Origin: Pseudomonadota bacterium
GTDB taxonomy: Bacteria > Pseudomonadota > Gammaproteobacteria > Xanthomonadales > Xanthomonadaceae
DNA length: 22,505 nt
Reading direction: 5' to 3'
Assembly (NCBI GenBank): GCA_023423605.1
Contig: JAFAFF010000333.1
Location: 1-22,505 of the forward strand
The position numbers and the translations under genes were made by a program. This document shows positions 1 to 8,032 of the stretch, piece after piece; position 1 is the stretch's first letter; each line of letters begins with the position of its first letter. The notes under the pieces were generated by a model, which was not told the origin of the DNA, did no database searches, and saw nothing but the letters and a program-made list of their open reading frames with translations.

Positions 1-727
1 AAGGTGTAGCTGGGCGCCAGGAACCAGTGCTTCTGCTCCACGCCATGGACCTGCGTATCGCCATCGGCATAGCGGCCGACCAAGCGGAACAGGTGCTGGT
101 CATCGGCGCTGCCGGCGCCCACGTCGAAGGCCGTGCTCCAGGTGCCATTGCCATCCACGCCCAACTGCAGCACCTGCGCCTGGCCCGGTTCAGGCGTCTT
201 GCTGACCTGGTTGACCATGCCACCGGGAGCCACCTGGCCATACATCACGGCCGATGGTCCTTTCAGCACTTCCACCCGGTCCAGGTTCCAGCTGTCGAAC
301 TTGGATTTGTTCCAGCCGCCGACGGGCGGCGCGCGCAGGCCATCCAGGGTGACATTGCGGCTCTCGCTGCCGGCAGCGAAACCGCGGATGCGGAAATCAT
401 CGTAGCGGTTGTCGTTGCCGGTGCTTTCCAGCACCACGCCAGCGACGTAGCGCATGGCCTCGTTGAGGTTGACGACACCGCGCGCGTCCAGCTCCTCGCG
501 GGCGATGACCGATACCGACTTCGCGGTTTCGGCGATCGATGCGTCGTCTTGGTGGCACCGGAGATATGTGTCGTGGTGCGATAGGCGTTGACGCGGACAG
601 TATCCAGCGTGTTCGCATCGACTGCGACGTCGGCATCGGCCAGGGCCGCGAAGGACGACAGGGACAGCACGATGGCGAGCGACAGCGACGCCGGCCGGAA
701 GACGGAGTGGAGGACGGAGGGGCGCAT
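1..727 (-). pseudogene. TonB-dependent siderophore receptor, 5' part, frameshifted; runs off the left edge
   Basis: Outer-membrane receptor for a ferric siderophore, energised by TonB. The ATG at 727 opens a signal peptide (about residues 1-30, ending FAALA) and a TonB-box-like stretch LDTVRVNAY. After residue 62 (ATKTT) that frame becomes Arg/Ser/Pro-rich nonsense and stops at 263. The family-typical plug sequence continues in the -1 frame from about 541: SIAETAKSVSVIAREELDAR, NLNEAMRYVAGV, RIRGF, DGLR, RVEVLKGPSAVMYGQ, PGGMVNQVSKTP. This second frame stays open to base 1. One missing base, or a two-base insertion, near 541-548 explains both halves. I see no slippery heptamer that would suggest programmed shifting. 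No good ribosome site precedes 727. The gene diverges from an esterase/transporter pair, with a Fur-like site in its leader. The family call is firm; whether the lesion is real or a sequencing error cannot be told here. Confidence 0.88.
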
Positions 728-792
728 GGAGGCAACGTAATCTGGGAAGAAAAGGCGGGCAGGCCGCCGAGGCAGCCACTGATGCGCGATAT

Positions 793-811
793 TTAAATGC
801 AAATCATTTTG
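793..811. promoter_or_regulatory. Fur-box-like operator
   Basis: The 19 bases TTAAATGCAAATCATTTTG match the classical Fur box (GATAATGATAATCATTATC) at 12 of 19 positions, including the AATG and AATCATT blocks. The site is the most AT-rich spot in the gap between the receptor (ATG at 727) and the esterase (ATG at 967), and lies 66 bp upstream of the receptor start. Siderophore receptors are normally Fur-repressed, so context supports it. Control of the rightward genes from the same site is inference. Confidence 0.6.
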
Positions 812-966
812 CGCAAGTAAGGCGATGCTGGGTCGGGTGGGCCTGCCAGCGTGCTTTCACGCGTTTCGCAGGGCGCATGCGGAATCTGCGCGCACAGGTC
901 CGCCGGTTGGTCATGCGAAGATTGCGGGCCGGGAACATCGAGGTTCCTGCGACCGGAGAGGAAAGA

Positions 967-1977
967 ATGCGATCAGGAATGACGTGGGTGATCGGAATGG
1001 GAGCCTTGCTCCTGCAGGGCTGCGGCCAGCTCCCGCAGGACGCGGCGGCACCACGGCCAGCGGCCGCGCCGGCATCGGCACAGGCCGCCAGCCGCGCCTC
1101 TGCCTTGGACGGGCAGCGTGGCCAGGGCCAGCCGTATGAGATCGTGGGCAGCGAGGTGTGGGACGTGCCCGATCCGGCATCCGGACGGACCTACCAGGTG
1201 TTCGTCGGCCTGCCACCTTCATACGCCGAACAGCCGGCGCGGCGTTATCCGGTGCTGTATGTCACCGACGCCGATTATGCCTTCCCGCTGATCCGCCAGA
1301 TCGGCCGGCGATTGAACGTGGAAGGGCCGAAGATCGAGGAATTCATCCTGGTGGGACTGTCCTACGCCAAGGGCGATGACGGCATGACCAGCCGGCGCCG
1401 TGATTACACGCCTTCGCCGGCCGGTGCCGGCGGCGATTCCAGTGCTGCCGAACATGGTCGTGCGGCGGATTACATGGCCTACCTGGATGGACAGGTGCTT
1501 CCGTTCGTCGCGCAGCGCTACCGCACCGATGAGGATCGGCGGCTGTTTCTCGGCCATTCCTACGGCAGCCTGCTGGGCACGCAGATCCTGCTCACGCAGC
1601 CGCGGATGTTTTCCGGCTACATCCTGGGCAGTCCTTCCTACTGGTATGACAACCACTGGATGGACGGCCTGGAATCGCGCTTGGCCGCCGCTCGTCAGGA
1701 CCTGCATGCCGAGGTGTACATGTACATCGGCGAGCAGGAGCAACGCGCGTTCGGGCAGCGCTACGACATGGTGGCCGATGCGCGGCGCATGGCACATGCC
1801 CTGTCCACGCGCCGTTATCCATCACTGCGGATGACGCTGGACGTGCTGGATGGCGAAACCCACCTGACCGTCGCGCCGCGTGGCTTCACCCGTGGGTTGC
1901 AGCAGCTGTTGCCGATGCCGGCGGCCAGCGCAGGCCCTTCACCCGGCATGCGCCAGGATGTGCCGCGTCCAGGATGA
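967..1977 (+). CDS. Alpha/beta hydrolase, IroE/esterase-D type, probable lipoprotein (siderophore esterase?)
   Basis: A 336-residue serine hydrolase of the esterase-D/IroE/Fes fold. The chosen ATG is preceded by GGAGAGGAAAG; an upstream in-frame ATG at 877 would add an Arg-rich stretch without export features. From 967 the protein opens with a hydrophobic segment ending LLLQGC, a lipobox-like site that would make Cys19 the lipidated residue. An Ala/Pro/Gln-rich tether of about 40 residues follows. The core carries YPVLYVTDAD, the nucleophile elbow GHSYG (Ser198), and a late His299 in GETHLTV; the acidic residue is probably in the EQEQ/RYDM region. Members of this family open trilactone siderophores in the periplasm or cytoplasm, or act on simple esters. 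The neighbouring TonB receptor and Fur-like site favour siderophore hydrolysis, which is inference. It overlaps the next gene by 4 bp, so translation may be coupled. Confidence 0.8.
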   Translation: MRSGMTWVIGMGALLLQGCGQLPQDAAAPRPAAAPASAQAASRASALDGQRGQGQPYEIVGSEVWDVPDPASGRTYQVFVGLPPSYAEQPARRYPVLYVTDADYAFPLIRQIGRRLNVEGPKIEEFILVGLSYAKGDDGMTSRRRDYTPSPAGAGGDSSAAEHGRAADYMAYLDGQVLPFVAQRYRTDEDRRLFLGHSYGSLLGTQILLTQPRMFSGYILGSPSYWYDNHWMDGLESRLAAARQDLHAEVYMYIGEQEQRAFGQRYDMVADARRMAHALSTRRYPSLRMTLDVLDGETHLTVAPRGFTRGLQQLLPMPAASAGPSPGMRQDVPRPG

Positions 1978-3302
1978 GGCCGGCCGATGCAGCAGTTGAA
2001 GGTGAACGCGTGAGTCCGGCGTCGCATCGCCGTTCCATGCTCGTGGCGGGGCTTTCCACCGTCGTGGAGTGGTACGACTTCACCTTGTACCTGTACTTCG
2101 CCACGGTGTTGTCGCGGGTGTTCTTCGGTGGTGGCGAACAGGCGCTGCTTGCCACCCTGGCAGGCTTCGCGGTGTCCTATCTGATGCGCCCACTCGGTGC
2201 GTTGTGCTTCGGGCACCTGGGCGACCGCCTGGGCCGGCGCTGGATGCTGCTGGCGTCGATGGCCCTGATGGCCGCGGCGATGCTGGCCACCGCGCTGCTG
2301 CCCACCCATGCACGGATGGGCGCCGGAGCGGGGGTGCTGCTGCTGGTACTGCGCTGCGTGATGGCGTTTTCGGTCGGCGGCGAATACACCGGCGTGGTTG
2401 CCTACCTGCTGGAAACCGCGCCCGAGCGGCGACGTGGGCTGGTGACGTCGCTGGCCTCGGCGGCCAGCGAAGTGGGCGCGCTGCTGGCGGTAGCGGTGTC
2501 CGCGCTGACGGTGTGGCTGCTGCCGGCGCCGCAGCTGGACGCATGGGGCTGGCGGATTCCCTTCTTCGTCGGTGCCGCGCTGGCGCTGGTGATCCTGCTG
2601 GCCCGTTCGACGATGCATGAATCGCCCGAGTTCGAGCGCCAGCAGCGCGAGGGCAGTGTGCCCGCCGCGCCGATCCTGCACATCCTGCGCCGGCATCCGG
2701 GGGCGGTGGCGCGTACGTTCGCCATTTCGGCACTGGGGTCCATCACGTATTACGTGGGCATCACCTATGTGCCGGCGTTCCTGCATGCCAACGGCCGCGA
2801 AGAAGGCGAGGCACTGCTGTTGTCGCTGGTCGCGGCGGTTGGGGTGATCGTGGTGACGCCGTTGTCCGGTGCCCTGTCCGATCGCTTCGGCCGTCGGCCG
2901 CTGCTGCTGGGCCTGACCCTGATGGCCGCCTTGCTGCCGTTGTCGATGTTCGCGTGGATGGCCGATGCCTCCGCCTTCGGGGTGGTGCTGGCGGCGGTGG
3001 TGCTGGCCTGCGTGGCCGGTGGCATCAGTGCCGTGGCCGCGCCGGCCACGGCCGAGCAGTTTCCCGGCGAAGGCCGCCTCAGCGGGCTGGCGCTGGGGGT
3101 GACGATGGCTACCGCGGTGTTCGGTGGCGCGACGCCCTGGCTGGCGCAATGGTGGGTGGAACGCAGCGGCTGGCAGGCCGCGCCAGGCGCGATGATCGCG
3201 CTGGTCGCGGTGGTGGTGCTGCCGGTGCTGTGGACGCTGCCGGAAACGCGCCCCGGCCGGCGCGCCGCGGCCTTGCCAGCGGCCGGCCGGCACGTCTCAT
3301 AG
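1974..3302 (+). CDS. MFS transporter, metabolite:H+ symporter (MHS) type
   Basis: A 442-residue, 12-helix inner-membrane transporter. The N-terminal VEWYDFTLY (residues 31-39) is the hallmark of the MHS branch (ProP, KgtP, citrate and shikimate symporters). The two MFS motif-A loops are GHLGDRLGRR (80-89) and, in the second half, GALSDRFGRR. GGEYTG after the fourth helix and the PETR near the C-terminus also fit. MHS proteins usually import organic acids, betaines or similar small solutes with protons. Its ATG sits in an ATGA overlap with the esterase stop. A GTG at 2010 has a better ribosome site (GAAGGTG, 5 bases upstream) and would trim 12 residues from the N-terminus. Linkage to the esterase and TonB receptor suggests uptake of the hydrolysed ligand or a related iron chelator; the substrate cannot be read from sequence. 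Its 3' end overlaps the convergent nucleoside hydrolase by 6 bp. Confidence 0.88.
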   Translation: MRPADAAVEGERVSPASHRRSMLVAGLSTVVEWYDFTLYLYFATVLSRVFFGGGEQALLATLAGFAVSYLMRPLGALCFGHLGDRLGRRWMLLASMALMAAAMLATALLPTHARMGAGAGVLLLVLRCVMAFSVGGEYTGVVAYLLETAPERRRGLVTSLASAASEVGALLAVAVSALTVWLLPAPQLDAWGWRIPFFVGAALALVILLARSTMHESPEFERQQREGSVPAAPILHILRRHPGAVARTFAISALGSITYYVGITYVPAFLHANGREEGEALLLSLVAAVGVIVVTPLSGALSDRFGRRPLLLGLTLMAALLPLSMFAWMADASAFGVVLAAVVLACVAGGISAVAAPATAEQFPGEGRLSGLALGVTMATAVFGGATPWLAQWWVERSGWQAAPGAMIALVAVVVLPVLWTLPETRPGRRAAALPAAGRHVS

Positions 3303-4244
3303 CGCCAGGGTCTTCTCGATATCGGCCAGCACTGCGCTGGCATCCACGCCAATGGCAATGGACTGCATGGCGTGGCCATCCCACATGCTGGGGCCAAAGG
3401 CCATGCCAGCAGGCTTGGGAATGGTCATGCCGCGGGCAATGCCGTCGGTGGCCACGCGCACGCTGGCATGTTCGAACTCGAACAGCTCGGGGCGGGTGAG
3501 GGCAATGCAGGCGCAGCAATCATGCACCACCATGCCCTTGTGGCCGGCCTGCAGATAGAAGTCGACGTAATCCTGAGAAAGCGATCGCACCAGATCGGCA
3601 TCGGCACCGCCGGCGTGGGCCAGTGCATCCAGCCCGTGGCGATCCATCTCCACCCGGGTGGTGACATCAAGGCCGATGGCGGTGACCGGCCAGGCGGCGG
3701 TGAACACCCTGTCCGCTGCTTCAGCGTCGCCCCAGATATTGGCTTCGGCGGCCGGAGTGATGTTGCCGTTGACATGGAACGCCCCGCCCATGATCACCAC
3801 CCCGCGCACCAGCGTGGCGATGTCCGGCGCGGCCTGCAGGGCAAGTGCCAGGTTGGTCATGCGGCCGACGGCGACCAGGGTGACTTCGCCGGGATGAGCG
3901 CGTACGGCATCGATGATGAACTGGTGTGCGGGACGCGGGTCGGCTTCCACCTCCAGCTGTTCCGGTACCGGATGGTTGCCCAGGCCGTTGTGGCCGTGGA
4001 TATGCACCGGCCAGGCTTCCGGCGTGGCATCGGGCTGCAGCGGACCGGCAGCGCCGCGCGCGACGGGTGCATCCAGGCCCCAGGCCTGCTTCAGATACAG
4101 CGCATTGTGCGTTGTCGATTCCACCGCTGCATTGCCGAACACGGTGGTGATGCCGACCAGGTCGATCTGCGGATGCTTGTGCAGATACAGCAGGGCCAGC
4201 GCGTCGTCGACGCCCGGGTCGGTATCGAAAATGACTTTCAGCAT
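3297..4244 (-). CDS. Inosine-uridine-type nucleoside hydrolase
   Basis: A 315-residue cytoplasmic Ca2+-dependent hydrolase that splits the N-glycosidic bond of ribonucleosides to base plus ribose. The N-terminal DTDPGVDDA (residues 7-15) supplies the calcium-binding aspartates. HGHNGLGN (83-90), VVIMGGAF (149-156), AEANIWGDAEA (166-176) and VVHD (His241-Asp242) are all at their usual places; His241 is the residue linked to leaving-group activation in the IU/CU-type enzymes. Length is normal for the family. The ATG at 4244 starts MLKVIFDTD directly; upstream codons give unrelated basic sequence. A GGAAG lies about 12 bases upstream, rather far for a ribosome site. Purine versus pyrimidine preference is not decidable, and the close relative RihA/RihB/RihC names cannot be assigned. 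It appears monocistronic, lying after the mqo terminator. Confidence 0.93.
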   Translation of the reverse strand: MLKVIFDTDPGVDDALALLYLHKHPQIDLVGITTVFGNAAVESTTHNALYLKQAWGLDAPVARGAAGPLQPDATPEAWPVHIHGHNGLGNHPVPEQLEVEADPRPAHQFIIDAVRAHPGEVTLVAVGRMTNLALALQAAPDIATLVRGVVIMGGAFHVNGNITPAAEANIWGDAEAADRVFTAAWPVTAIGLDVTTRVEMDRHGLDALAHAGGADADLVRSLSQDYVDFYLQAGHKGMVVHDCCACIALTRPELFEFEHASVRVATDGIARGMTIPKPAGMAFGPSMWDGHAMQSIAIGVDASAVLADIEKTLAL

Positions 4245-4304
4245 GATGATGTTGTTCTTCCGTGTAATTCGGGGGCGCACGAGCCTGGCGCTCGCCGGGT
4301 GCGT

Positions 4305-4334
4305 ATTGTCTCAGGCAGGTAGCCATGATGACAG
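4305..4334 (-). promoter_or_regulatory. Possible sigma-70 promoter for the nucleoside hydrolase
   Basis: Read leftward, CTGTCA (4329-4334) and GACAAT (4305-4310) are separated by 18 bases and match TTGACA/TATAAT at 4 of 6 positions each. They lie 60-90 bp upstream of the hydrolase ATG and beyond the mqo terminator, so a promoter is needed in this gap. Weak by sequence alone. Confidence 0.3.
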
Positions 4335-4382
4335 GCATGCCGGGCGACGTAGAAGACGAGCCACGCAGCAGACCGGTGTCCA

Positions 4383-4415
4383 CACAAAGAAGAACCGCCA
4401 CCCGAAGGTGGCGGT
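4383..4415 (-). terminator. Rho-independent terminator of mqo
   Basis: A perfect 9-bp stem ACCGCCACC/GGTGGCGGT (4394-4402 with 4407-4415) closes a CGAA tetraloop. On the leftward strand it is followed by the T-rich TTCTTCTTTGTG. It begins 24 bases past the mqo stop, the expected place. Confidence 0.85.
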
Positions 4416-4438
4416 CCGTTGTGCAACAGGCAGGGTGC

Positions 4439-6139
4439 TTACAGTGCCTGCAGTTCTTCGTTGGCGTTGCGCCTTTCCCGGGCAGGTGCCGGTGCCGGGC
4501 GCGCGATGGTCGCCGGCACCGTGGCAGGCGAGGCCACGTCGGCCGGTACTTCCAGATAGGGCAGCTGCAAGGTCTGGCTGGTTACTGTACGGATCTGGTT
4601 GGTCAGCGCCGGGCTGTCGTTGAGCTTGCGACCATAGGACGGCACGATTTCGCGCAGTCGGCTTTCCCAGCCGTCCTTCATTTCCTGCGGAAACGCCTTG
4701 GCCATGAGGTCGAGCATGATCGGCGGCGAGGTGGACGCACCGGGCGAAGCACCCAGCAGCGCGGCCAGGGTGTGGTCCTTGTCGGTGACGATCTCGGTGC
4801 CGAACTGCAGCACGGGGCCCTTCTCCGGGTCGCGCTTGATGATCTGCACGCGCTGCCCGGCGGTCACCAGCTTCCAGTCTTCGCGCCTGGCGTTGGGGAA
4901 ATACTTGAGCAGTTCGGCCTGGCGGTCATCGTCGTCCAGCATTGCCTGGCCCATCAGGTACTTCACCAGGTCGAGGTTTTCCGCGCCCACATCGAGCATG
5001 GGCAACACGTTGTTATGGTTCACCGACGAATAGAGGTCGAACCAGGAACCGTGCTTGAGGAACTTCGTGCTGTACAGCGCGAAGGGGCCGAACAGCACCA
5101 CCGGCTTGCCGTCCAGCTTGCGTGCATCCAGGTGCGGCACGGACATCGGCGGCGAGCCGGTTTCAGCCATGCCGTAGGCCTTCACGCTGTGCCGCGAGGC
5201 GATATCCTGGCCCTGGAACGCCAGGAACTGTCCGCCCACCGGGAAGCCGGCGTAATTCCTGGATTCCGGAATGCCCGACATCTGCAGCAGCTTCAGCGCG
5301 GCGCCACCGGCACCGATGAAGACGAAGCGCGAACGCGTGGTGCGCTCCTCGCCGGACTTCAGGTCCTTGACGGTCACGTTCCAGGTCTGGTCATCGTTCT
5401 GGCGCAGTGCGGTCACTTCATGGCCCAGGTGCAGGCCGAAGTTCGGGCTGCGGGTGAGGCCATCGGCCAGCTGGCGGGTGATCACCCCGAAGTTGACGTC
5501 GGTGCCCAGCGGCATCCAGGTCGCGGCCACCTTCTGGGCCGGATCGCGGCCTTCCATCAACAGCGGTGCCCAAGCCTTGATCTGCGCCGGGTCCTCGCTG
5601 TACTGCATGCCGTAGAACAGCGGGTTCTTCGACAGTGCCTGCTGGCGCTTGTGCAGGAAGGCGATATTGTCATCGCCCCAGACAAAGCTCATGTGCGGGG
5701 TGGGGTTGATGAAGTCGCTGGGCTTGCCCAGGCGACCCTCGCGCACCTGGTGCGACCAGAACTGCCGGGAAACCTCGAACTGTTCGGCGATGGCCACCGC
5801 GCGCTTGGTCTCGATGCTGCCGTCGGGCAGCTCCGGCGTGTAGTTCAGTTCGGCGAACGCGGAATGGCCGGTGCCGGCGTTGTTCCAGCCATCCGAGCTT
5901 TCTTCGGCCACGCCATCGCGTCGTTCATAGAGCTGGATGTTCCAGTCCGGTTGCAGTTCCTGCAGGTAGGTGGCCAGGGTGATGCTCATGATGCCGGCGC
6001 CTACCAGCACCACGTCGACCGGTTTATCGTTGCTGGCGGCCGGCACAGAGCGCTGGGTGAGTGGCCAGTACAGGAACAGTACCGACGCCAGCACCAGCAC
6101 CACGAGCAGGGCGGCCAGGGCCTTGCCGAATTTCTTCAT
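4439..6139 (-). CDS. mqo: Malate:quinone oxidoreductase with N-terminal membrane anchor
   Basis: FAD-dependent enzyme oxidising L-malate to oxaloacetate and passing electrons to the quinone pool; an alternative to NAD-malate dehydrogenase in the TCA cycle. The dinucleotide fold [12 protein letters not shown] (residues 41-52), [22 protein letters not shown], the [11 protein letters not shown] second FAD segment, and [13 protein letters not shown] near the C-terminus are typical of Mqo. At 566 residues it is longer than the usual about 500. It has an extra hydrophobic N-terminus (about 7-25) after MKKFGK, and a Pro/Ala-rich C-terminal tail of about 35 residues. By the positive-inside rule the anchor would put the catalytic domain on the periplasmic side, odd for this enzyme; it could instead be an uncleaved anchor of unusual topology. 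No clear ribosome site precedes the ATG. TAAAAT in the upstream gap is a possible -10. A strong terminator follows. Confidence 0.95.
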   Translation of the reverse strand: MKKFGKALAALLVVLVLASVLFLYWPLTQRSVPAASNDKPVDVVLVGAGIMSITLATYLQELQPDWNIQLYERRDGVAEESSDGWNNAGTGHSAFAELNYTPELPDGSIETKRAVAIAEQFEVSRQFWSHQVREGRLGKPSDFINPTPHMSFVWGDDNIAFLHKRQQALSKNPLFYGMQYSEDPAQIKAWAPLLMEGRDPAQKVAATWMPLGTDVNFGVITRQLADGLTRSPNFGLHLGHEVTALRQNDDQTWNVTVKDLKSGEERTTRSRFVFIGAGGAALKLLQMSGIPESRNYAGFPVGGQFLAFQGQDIASRHSVKAYGMAETGSPPMSVPHLDARKLDGKPVVLFGPFALYSTKFLKHGSWFDLYSSVNHNNVLPMLDVGAENLDLVKYLMGQAMLDDDDRQAELLKYFPNARREDWKLVTAGQRVQIIKRDPEKGPVLQFGTEIVTDKDHTLAALLGASPGASTSPPIMLDLMAKAFPQEMKDGWESRLREIVPSYGRKLNDSPALTNQIRTVTSQTLQLPYLEVPADVASPATVPATIARPAPAPARERRNANEELQAL

Positions 6140-6303
6140 GGGAAGGGTTTCTGGTTGGGGAGGAAGTCAGGATGCGCGGCAGGCCTGCGGGGTGCGTGAA
6201 CGCATGCCGTGAGGGGGGCTGCGGCTGCATCCGGGCGGACATTTTACCCCGGACCGGCGTGATAATGGTGCGATGCAGCATCCTGCTCGCGGAGCCACAC
6301 CAC

Positions 6304-6903
6304 TCAGGTGCGCACGGCAGGCGTGGCGTCCAGGGTGAAGTATTCCGCCGCGAAATAGATGGTCTGGTAGGCCAGGGTCAACGTCGCCAGGATGCCCTGG
6401 CCGCGCTGTGAACGCAGCCGCCAGCCCAATGCCACCACCACCAGCATGAGCAGCGTATGCAGCGGGTAGGCTTCGCCGAGCAGCCGCCAGCGGCTCTGTC
6501 CCTTGATGGCGGTGTCGCCGAGGTCGAGCAGGGTGAGCAGGCCGATCACCGCGAAGAACCAGCGTCGGCGCTGCAGCAGGTAGTTGCCCAGGCTGCCGTA
6601 TTCGCGCACGTCATCCGGGAACAGCAGCGTGCACAGGAAGTACCAGACCGCGCAGTAGCTGATGACGAACAGATAGATTCCGAACGTCCAGTGGTGGACT
6701 TCGCCCAGGCGGAATTCCCACCACCAGAACGTCACCAGCGAAACCAGTGCCCACGCCACCCAGCACACATGGAGCAGCGAACAGCCACGGCGCTGGGGAT
6801 GTTCGATGATGGATGCCAGCCCGCGCAGCAGGGTGGTGATGGACAGGCCGAGGATGATGCCCATCACCACGCGGATATGCAGGAAGACCGGTGCGGTGTC
6901 CAT
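6304..6903 (-). CDS. Uncharacterised six-helix membrane protein
   Basis: A 199-residue integral membrane protein I do not recognise. Hydrophobic segments lie near residues 12-33, 43-64, 72-95, 115-133, 147-163 and 170-191, giving about six helices. Charged or aromatic loops between them include EHPQRR, WWWEFRLGEVHHW and FPDDVREYGS. The helices are unusually rich in Trp and Tyr. There is no signal peptide, transporter motif or enzyme motif that I can see. The ATG at 6903 has GGAGA nine bases upstream. It sits between argP (83 bp upstream, same strand) and mqo (164 bp downstream, same strand), without an obvious terminator on the argP side, so it could be co-transcribed with argP. Coding is supported by the ribosome site, the regular hydrophobic pattern and the absence of a better frame. 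Confidence 0.75.
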   Translation of the reverse strand: MDTAPVFLHIRVVMGIILGLSITTLLRGLASIIEHPQRRGCSLLHVCWVAWALVSLVTFWWWEFRLGEVHHWTFGIYLFVISYCAVWYFLCTLLFPDDVREYGSLGNYLLQRRRWFFAVIGLLTLLDLGDTAIKGQSRWRLLGEAYPLHTLLMLVVVALGWRLRSQRGQGILATLTLAYQTIYFAAEYFTLDATPAVRT

Positions 6904-6986
6904 CAGCGCGTATCTCCGGCAAGGGATGGACCGATGGTGGCGCTACAGGGGTGGTCGGGTTGTGTACGGCCGCGCGCTGCCCGGCA

Positions 6987-7892
6987 TCATCGCCTGCGGC
7001 GCACCAGCGCGGACGATGCCTCCAGCACCGCGCGGGTCAGCAGCGCCATGGTCTGTACATCGCCCTTCCAGTGCTGCCAGTACAGCGGCACGTCCTCCCA
7101 GGCACGTTGCCGCACGTGGACCAGCCGCCCCGCCTCCAGATGGCGTTTGACCAGTGGCAGGGGATTCATCGTCCAGCCCAGTCCCGCCAGGTTGGCCTGC
7201 ACGAACGCGCGCGTGGAAGGAATCCACCAGGTCGGCGCGGTGTTCGGTACATCGGTGCCGGCCATGCGCTGGGCGAAGCGCGCCTGCATGTCGTCCTTGC
7301 GGTTGAACACCAGCACCGGTGCCTGGGCCAGCGCCTGTGCGGTCACGCCCCTGGCGAAGTGGCGCTCGCGGAAGGCCGGGGTGCAGGTGGCCGCATAGCG
7401 GATGCTGCCCAGCGCGTGGATCTGGCAGCCCTGCACCGGCTCGTCCAGGGTGGTCACCGCGCCCAGCACGGTGCCCTGGCGCAGCAGTTCGGCGGTATGG
7501 TCCTGGTCTTCCACGCGCAGGTCCAGGGTGGTGCCGGTAGACTGCGCGAACTGCTGCGCGGCCTGCGGAAACCAGGTTTCCAGGCTGTCGTGGTTCACCG
7601 CCACCGGGATGCTCGCCTGCGGCAGGTCCTCGTCGGCCAGGCCCATGCGGTGCAGGGCATCGTGTTCCAGCAGCGCGGTCTGTTCGGCCAGCTGCACCAG
7701 CACCTGGCCTTCGGCGGTGGCGGTGGCCGGCGTCCCGCGCTTGACCAGCAGGCGGCCGACGCGGTCTTCCAGCGCCTTGATGCGCTGCGAGACCGCTGAT
7801 GCGGTGACATTGAGCGCCTGCGCGGCGCGGTCGAAGCTGCCTTCGCGGACGACCGCGGCGAGGGCGCGGAGCTGGGCATGGTCGATGCGCAT
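6987..7892 (-). CDS. argP: LysR-family regulator ArgP
   Basis: A 301-residue LysR-type activator. The winged-helix DNA-binding domain covers about residues 1-60 (LRALAAVVREGSFDRAAQAL, TASAVSQRIKALEDRVGRLLVKR), and the effector domain follows from about 90. The recognition-helix segment, VTASAVSQRIKALE, is characteristic of ArgP/LysG. In E. coli and Corynebacterium these proteins sense arginine or lysine and switch on a LysE-family exporter. Here the divergent neighbour is exactly such an exporter, 140 bp away, which strongly supports the assignment and control of that gene. Length is normal. The ATG at 7892 begins the family-typical N-terminus MRIDHAQLRAL, and no earlier start is needed. Effector choice (Arg versus Lys) cannot be read from sequence. 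Confidence 0.93.
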   Translation of the reverse strand: MRIDHAQLRALAAVVREGSFDRAAQALNVTASAVSQRIKALEDRVGRLLVKRGTPATATAEGQVLVQLAEQTALLEHDALHRMGLADEDLPQASIPVAVNHDSLETWFPQAAQQFAQSTGTTLDLRVEDQDHTAELLRQGTVLGAVTTLDEPVQGCQIHALGSIRYAATCTPAFRERHFARGVTAQALAQAPVLVFNRKDDMQARFAQRMAGTDVPNTAPTWWIPSTRAFVQANLAGLGWTMNPLPLVKRHLEAGRLVHVRQRAWEDVPLYWQHWKGDVQTMALLTRAVLEASSALVRRRR

Positions 7893-8032
7893 TGGATTAA
7901 GTTCCTCTAAAGACGCATTAGCAAGTTTAGCTGGGCTTTTCCATGTTGCAACGCGACAATATGCCCCGTCACCGGTGCTGTCCGCCTTCGCGAGGCACCG
8001 GCTCCCCCCCCAAGCGTCAGGTAGTCCACGCC
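7893..8032. promoter_or_regulatory. Shared argP/argO control region
   Basis: The 140-bp gap holds both promoters and, by family precedent, the ArgP operator. The half nearest argP is AT-richer than its surroundings. Leftward, TTGCAA and TAAACT are spaced by 16 bases and could be the argP promoter. I could not pick a convincing operator or argO promoter by eye. Confidence 0.5.

Noticed and set aside
541..548. Programmed frameshift in the TonB receptor
   Set aside because: No slippery heptamer or downstream structure is evident, and this receptor family is not known to use frameshifting.
1815..3293. Open frame antisense to the MFS symporter (492 codons)
   Set aside because: Gln/Arg/His-rich repeats typical of the complement of Leu/Ala/Val-rich membrane genes.
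4325..6199. Plus-strand open frame opposite mqo (624 codons)
   Set aside because: It runs through the mqo terminator and promoter and has shadow composition; mqo is unambiguous.
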